Below, one piece after another: positions 5,154-8,612 of a stretch of DNA of 8,612 bases (its first letter is position 1; each line of letters starts with the position of its first letter). Both the position numbers and the translations under genes were made by a program. The notes under the pieces are model-generated. The model was not told where the DNA came from. It did no database searches and was given only the letters and a program-made list of their open reading frames with translations. This stretch comes from Cytophagales bacterium (GTDB taxonomy: Bacteria > Bacteroidota > Bacteroidia > Cytophagales > Spirosomataceae): positions 1 to 8,612 of the forward strand of contig JABMMK010000220.1 of NCBI GenBank assembly GCA_013205605.1. The letters run 5' to 3'.

Positions 5154-6500
5154 TTACAATTTGGGCTCCCAGCCTTTTTCATATTCACGTCCCCAAAGCT
5201 TCATTCCATCCTTGTCCAAGATATGGCCATTGGCCGTGTCTATTTTGAATGACTTATTTATGCGGTAGGAAATGTTGGCATAATGGCACATCATTTGACT
5301 GATCGCACCTTCTTCGATCGGCGAGTTTAATTTGGTTTCTTTTCCACGAATCACGTTGAAAAAGTTTGCCACGTGGGTGTCGGTCATGTCGCCACCGCCG
5401 CCTAAGGTATTTCCTGCCTCAGATCCTTTGGACTTACTGTCTTTGATTTTCTTTCCTGCTCGGTCAAAAAGAGTATACCCTTCTCGGTTGACAAAAACAC
5501 TACCCTCGCTACCAAAAATGATCGTTCCACGATCGCTTCCGTAGGTTTTATAGCCGGAACGACTCTTACCATCCCATTGGATAACTTTATTATCAGGGAA
5601 TTGGAAAGTGGCATCCATGGTGTCATACATAACCCAACCGTCATTTTTGAAATGTCTTTTGGCTGCTTCTACATATACGTGTTCTGGATATTTAACTTGG
5701 AGAGCCCAGCGCGCAACGTCTAATTCGTGGGTTGCGTTGTTGCCAGTTTCGCCGGTTCCCCAGTGCCAACCATACCAGTGCCAATTGTAATCCCAGGTGT
5801 CGGCGGTGTATTCTTGGTGTGGTGCAGGACCCTGCCATAGATTCCAATCTAAACCTTCTGGAATTGGCGCCTTTTTTTCAATAGGCACTTCGCCACGCTC
5901 GTTGGAATAAAAGGCTACTGCCTTATAAACATCGCCGATTACCCCTTTGTGAATTTCAGAAATGATGTCTTGGGATTCTTTGGCGGAACGCTGTTGGTTC
6001 CCCATTTGGACTACCTTGCCATATTTTTTTTGAAAGGCTACCAATAATTCGCCTTCGCGTGGATTTTGACTACATGGTTTTTCGATGTACACATGTTTGC
6101 CTGCTTGCATCGCCATCCAAGTACCTGGCGCGTGCCAATGGTCCGGAGTTGCGTTAAAGATGGCATCGACGGTTTTGTCATTCCAAACATCGTGAATGTC
6201 ATTCACCAATTTCGCATTTCCTGTTACTTTTCCTTGCAAATCACGGCCTACTTTTTCGCGTTGTTTTTTCATAACATCGCAGATATAGGCTACGTCTACA
6301 TTGTTATTTTTGTCTTTCAGTGCAGCATAATAAGCACTCACTCGGCGGCCACATCCCATTAGAGCGACATTTAAGCGGTCGTTTGCTCCGATGATCCTAG
6401 CATAACTCTTGGCACTAAAGGCGGAATTGATATTTCCTAGGCTGATTCCCGCAGCACCTAAGGCTACTTGTTGAATAAATTTTCTACGATTGTTACGCAT
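5154..6500 (-). CDS. Tat-type Gfo/Idh/MocA family oxidoreductase
   Basis: This encodes 448 residues from ATG 6500. The N-terminus MRNNRRKFIQQVALGAAGIS has a twin-arginine motif (RRKF) and a hydrophobic region ending near AFSA (residue 30), indicating export as a folded, cofactor-loaded protein. The Rossmann nucleotide-binding start is LNVALMGCGRR (43-53), with Gly49, Cys50 and Gly51 in the GxG turn. ATPDHWHAPG (117-126) and the signature EKPCS (140-144) with Lys141 are classic for the family. The second domain contains a Trp/His-rich run DYNWHWYGWHWGTGE (237-251) and NNATHELDVARW (254-265), where His258 and Asp261 occupy the usual catalytic His/Asp positions. The family uses NAD(P), often tightly bound, to oxidise or interconvert sugars, and Tat-exported Bacteroidota members often sit near polysaccharide-degradation genes. 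The substrate cannot be inferred. The terminator at 5091-5140 ends the transcript. The gene looks GC-richer than the beta-helix and DinB-like genes. Confidence 0.9.
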   Translation of the reverse strand: MRNNRRKFIQQVALGAAGISLGNINSAFSAKSYARIIGANDRLNVALMGCGRRVSAYYAALKDKNNNVDVAYICDVMKKQREKVGRDLQGKVTGNAKLVNDIHDVWNDKTVDAIFNATPDHWHAPGTWMAMQAGKHVYIEKPCSQNPREGELLVAFQKKYGKVVQMGNQQRSAKESQDIISEIHKGVIGDVYKAVAFYSNERGEVPIEKKAPIPEGLDWNLWQGPAPHQEYTADTWDYNWHWYGWHWGTGETGNNATHELDVARWALQVKYPEHVYVEAAKRHFKNDGWVMYDTMDATFQFPDNKVIQWDGKSRSGYKTYGSDRGTIIFGSEGSVFVNREGYTLFDRAGKKIKDSKSKGSEAGNTLGGGGDMTDTHVANFFNVIRGKETKLNSPIEEGAISQMMCHYANISYRINKSFKIDTANGHILDKDGMKLWGREYEKGWEPKL

Positions 6501-6787
6501 ATGTTGATTTTAATAGGTTGTGTAATCAAATCTTTGATCTCATAGTTTCGAGATGATCGATTTTTTTGAAAGGATAAAAATAAGAAAAAAAATGAAAAGG
6601 AAGGGTTTTCAAAATGGATTGTTTTTTATTCTTTTCAGTCAATGTAAATCATTCGTAAAAATTACAGACTTAATTGACTAAATGTGTTAAGTATCTCCTA
6701 AATAAAGCACCCTTAAAGATTATGTGATTTATTCAATCATAAATTTATTTGTATCAAAAAGATATGTATATTTAGAAAAAAAACTTT
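6501..6787. promoter_or_regulatory. Divergent intergenic region between the oxidoreductase and DinB-like genes
   Basis: This is 287 AT-rich bases between two outward-reading starts, so it must hold promoters for both. ATCAAA-TC-TTTGAT (6525-6538), a 14-base palindrome 24 bases ahead of the oxidoreductase start, overlaps a minus-strand AAGATTTG that is one mismatch from the -7 consensus. AGTCAAT (6637-6643) and ATTGACT (6673-6679) form a separated inverted repeat. A 29-codon frame (6592-6681) is the only small ORF I noted and is not convincing. No tRNA or riboswitch was recognised. Confidence 0.5.
6748..6774 (+). promoter_or_regulatory. Weak candidate promoter of the DinB-like gene
   Basis: TTTG (6748-6751) is followed by TATATTTA (6767-6774), one mismatch from TAnnTTTG. 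The 15-base spacer is shorter than the usual 17-23, and the leader to ATG 6788 would be only about 8 bases, so this is tentative. Confidence 0.22.
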
Positions 6788-7282
6788 ATGATCAATACAA
6801 ATTTTAACATTTTCAGCATCAACACGAGTCTCTTTTTGAATTGCCTTGAAGGCGTAACGGAAGAGCAAGCGATTCAACACTTATCGCCCAACACGAATAG
6901 CCTTAAGTGGTTAGCAGCCCATGTCACTTGGGCCAGGTATCAAATTTCTGCATTAATGGGTAATCCACCTGCTAATAATCCATTTGTTGGTTTGTTTGAA
7001 AATTTTAGACCTCATGCTGAATCAGATGATTTAAAATCACTGGTAGAAATAAAGCAAGAATGGGATAAGGCCACAGGCTTATTGGCCACTAGTTTTTCAA
7101 CCATTGATGCTGATTTCTGGGAAAAGGATTCAGTCATTTCATTTCCACTTCAACAAGATAAATCGAATGCTAGCTTAATGGCCATTTTGGTTCAACATGA
7201 ATGTTTGCACATTGGTCAAATGGCCATTTTGAAAAAGTATATGACAGGTATCCCCATGAAATTGTCCAACGGACAGGCATAG
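6788..7282 (+). CDS. DinB-fold (DinB_2-like) putative metal-dependent protein
   Basis: This encodes 164 residues from ATG 6788, the usual length for a single four-helix-bundle DinB domain. The metal-binding His triad is visible: His45 in WLAAHVTWAR, and His137 and His141 in VQHECLHIGQMAILKK. The spacing HxxxH in the last helix followed by GQ is characteristic of the DinB/YfiT-like superfamily. The family includes metal-dependent thiol transferases and many uncharacterised stress-related proteins; it is unrelated to DNA polymerase IV despite the shared name. There is no signal peptide, so it is cytoplasmic. It reads away from the oxidoreductase and stands alone, with a 287-base spacer on each side. 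Codon use is AT-rich. The exact reaction is unknown. I am confident of the fold and not of the function. Confidence 0.85.
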   Translation: MINTNFNIFSINTSLFLNCLEGVTEEQAIQHLSPNTNSLKWLAAHVTWARYQISALMGNPPANNPFVGLFENFRPHAESDDLKSLVEIKQEWDKATGLLATSFSTIDADFWEKDSVISFPLQQDKSNASLMAILVQHECLHIGQMAILKKYMTGIPMKLSNGQA

Positions 7283-7569
7283 TTTAAATCGTGTTTGAAT
7301 ATTTAAAATAAACGCATAATTTAGCTGGAACAAAAAGGGCCCCTACTTGAAATAGTTATTGAGTTCGCTTTCGATATCTACTGAATCATTTACCCATGAA
7401 TGGCTATCGGATTCTCACTCATTTACATGATTTAGTCGGTTGTAAATCAGGACCTTATCCGGTCTTGTCTGTTGTTTTATATTTAAGGCAATTGTTTTAT
7501 TTGAAATGAATTAATTGCTATATTCGATTAAACCATTGCGAAAAATCCTATTGATTGACGACCTAAACT
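7283..7569. other. Intergenic spacer before the sulfatase
   Basis: These 287 bases lie between two same-strand genes. No clear terminator follows the DinB-like stop. GACC-TTATCC-GGTC (around 7451-7464) is only a four-pair stem with a mixed T-rich flank. A 37-codon frame at 7396-7509 has no ribosome binding site and no recognisable features. The 3' part holds a candidate promoter at 7500-7526. I see no RNA gene, repeat or mobile-element end. Confidence 0.5.
7500..7526 (+). promoter_or_regulatory. Candidate promoter of the sulfatase gene
   Basis: TTTG (7500-7503) then TATATTCG (7519-7526), one mismatch from TAnnTTTG, with a leader of roughly 38 bases to ATG 7570. The 15-base spacer is shorter than usual. 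A transcription start is expected here given the long gap upstream. Confidence 0.28.
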
Positions 7570-8612
7570 ATGAAGATGAATACGCGTAAATTCCTTTTGA
7601 TGATACTGGCCTGCGGATTCTCCTTTGCGAGCATAGCCCAAAAAAATATACACCCCAACGTTATTTTAATTATCACCGATGACCAAGGATATGGCGACTT
7701 AGGAATTAACGGAAATTCTCTGATCAAGACTCCGGTCATTGACCGCTTTGCCAATGAGAGTTTACGATTTAACGATTTCCATGTTTCTCCTGTTTGTGCA
7801 CCTACTCGGTCAAGTCTAATGACTGGCCGCTATTCTTTGCGAACCGGGATACGAGATACCTATAATGGAGGGGCCACGATGGCTTCCAGTGAAATTACGA
7901 TCGCCGAAATTTTGAAGCAAGCAGGATATCGAACAGGATTGTTTGGTAAATGGCATTTGGGGGATAATTTTCCTAGTCGGCCCATGGACCAGGGATTTGA
8001 TGAAAGCTTAATGCACCTTTCGGGAGGGATGGGCCAAGTAGGTGATGTGACGACTTATTTTCAAAAAGACAGTAGTTATTTTAATCCGGTCCTGTGGAAA
8101 AATGGTCAAAAGGAATCATTTAAGGGATATTGTTCCGACATTTTCGCAGCGAATGCCATTCAGTTTATTGAAAAAAACAAAAGCAATCCATTTTTCTGTT
8201 ACCTCTCCTTTAATGCCCCTCATACGCCCTTACAAGTACCTGAATATTATGATCAGATGTACAAAAATGTAGACCCGTCCATTGAATTTGAACGAAAAAA
8301 TCCCATGCATTTGAAAATGAGCGAAAAGGACAAGGAAGATGCTCGAAAGGTCTATGGCATGGTCAGCAATATAGACGATAACATAGGCAAATTGCTTCAA
8401 AAAATCGCTGATTTAGGGATTGAAGAAAATACGATTATCATATTTATGACGGACAACGGACCGCAGCAATTACGTTATACGGCGGGTATGCGAGATAAAA
8501 AAGGGTCGGTGTATAATGGAGGGACCCGAGTTCCTTTTTTCTTGAAATATCCCGCGTTGACGAAAGAAAGTAAAGTGATTGAAACGATGTCGGCCCACTT
8601 TGACGTCTTGCC
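7570..8612 (+). CDS. Secreted type I (formylglycine) sulfatase, 5' part (3' end outside window)
   Basis: 347 full codons are visible from ATG 7570 and the frame is still open at the window end; an in-frame ATG at 7576 is an alternative start. The signal peptide is followed by a likely cleavage near SIA-Q (residues 21-24); a short ILAC at 12-15 makes a lipoprotein reading less likely but possible. The S1 sulfatase active site is present in order: ITDDQGYGD with Asp37/Asp38 (calcium ligands), VCAPTRSSLMTGRY with Cys76 as the CxPxR formylglycine site and Arg80, and GKWHLGD with Lys127 and His129. Further on are APHTPL with His218 and MTDNG with Asp295/Asn296; Lys311 lies before a conserved-looking YNGGTRVPFF. 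All expected catalytic residues in this part are intact. Such enzymes remove sulfate esters from glycans or small molecules after export; the subfamily and substrate cannot be assigned. A maturase converting Cys to formylglycine is needed and is not encoded in this window. Confidence 0.93.
   Translation, partial: MKMNTRKFLLMILACGFSFASIAQKNIHPNVILIITDDQGYGDLGINGNSLIKTPVIDRFANESLRFNDFHVSPVCAPTRSSLMTGRYSLRTGIRDTYNGGATMASSEITIAEILKQAGYRTGLFGKWHLGDNFPSRPMDQGFDESLMHLSGGMGQVGDVTTYFQKDSSYFNPVLWKNGQKESFKGYCSDIFAANAIQFIEKNKSNPFFCYLSFNAPHTPLQVPEYYDQMYKNVDPSIEFERKNPMHLKMSEKDKEDARKVYGMVSNIDDNIGKLLQKIADLGIEENTIIIFMTDNGPQQLRYTAGMRDKKGSVYNGGTRVPFFLKYPALTKESKVIETMSAHFDVL

Noticed and set aside
5057..6362. Several plus-strand frames opposite the oxidoreductase
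   Set aside because: They are antisense shadows of a gene with clear family motifs, and their translations are Cys/His/Ser-rich without domain resemblance.
6592..6681. A 29-codon frame (MKRKGFQNG start) in the divergent spacer, with a purine-rich leader
   Set aside because: It is short, overlaps the inverted repeats, and its only signal-like feature (FSQC) is not a proper lipobox. Without conservation data it cannot be called.
7396..7509. A 37-codon frame upstream of the sulfatase
   Set aside because: No ribosome binding site, no motif, and it overlaps the candidate promoter of the next gene.

Overview
The window looks like chromosome from a free-living member of the Bacteroidota, most likely Cytophagales-like. 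The evidence is moderate-to-low GC, almost no Shine-Dalgarno sites ahead of start codons, several candidate promoters of the Bacteroidota TTTG / TAnnTTTG type, and a gene content rich in exported hydrolases. The genus cannot be fixed from the sequence alone. There are eight genes I support; the first and last are cut by the window edges.

Layout. Bases 1-768 hold the C-terminal part of a phosphoesterase / alkaline-phosphatase-family protein, followed by a strong bidirectional hairpin terminator (844-885). A 66-residue two-span membrane protein (993-1193) precedes a lipoprotein-like neutral ceramidase homologue (1262-2668). Next comes a secreted right-handed beta-helix protein resembling GH141 glycosidases (2811-4658). 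Two minus-strand genes follow, read right to left: a Tat-type Gfo/Idh/MocA oxidoreductase (6500-5154), then, past a clear terminator, a small MORN/YwqK-type protein (5010-4702). The latter converges on the beta-helix gene. After a 287-base divergent spacer, a DinB-fold protein (6788-7282) reads rightward. After a second 287-base spacer comes the 5' part of a secreted type I sulfatase (7570 to the window end).

How the genes may work together. Four proteins (phosphoesterase, ceramidase homologue, beta-helix glycosidase-like protein, sulfatase) are probable exported hydrolases, and the Gfo/Idh/MocA protein carries a Tat-like leader. This fits envelope or extracellular breakdown of phosphorylated, sulfated, glycosylated or lipid-linked material. 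No SusC/SusD pair, TonB receptor, regulator or sulfatase-maturing enzyme lies in the window, and terminators and gaps separate most genes. It is better read as a neighbourhood of scavenging enzymes than as one operon. I see no tRNA, rRNA, CRISPR array, insertion sequence or phage gene, and no clearly new multi-gene system. The points most worth a second look are the GH141-like protein, the ceramidase homologue with Asp at an apparent zinc-ligand position, a 27-codon membrane-peptide frame directly behind it, and the compact terminator/promoter junction at 5061-5140.
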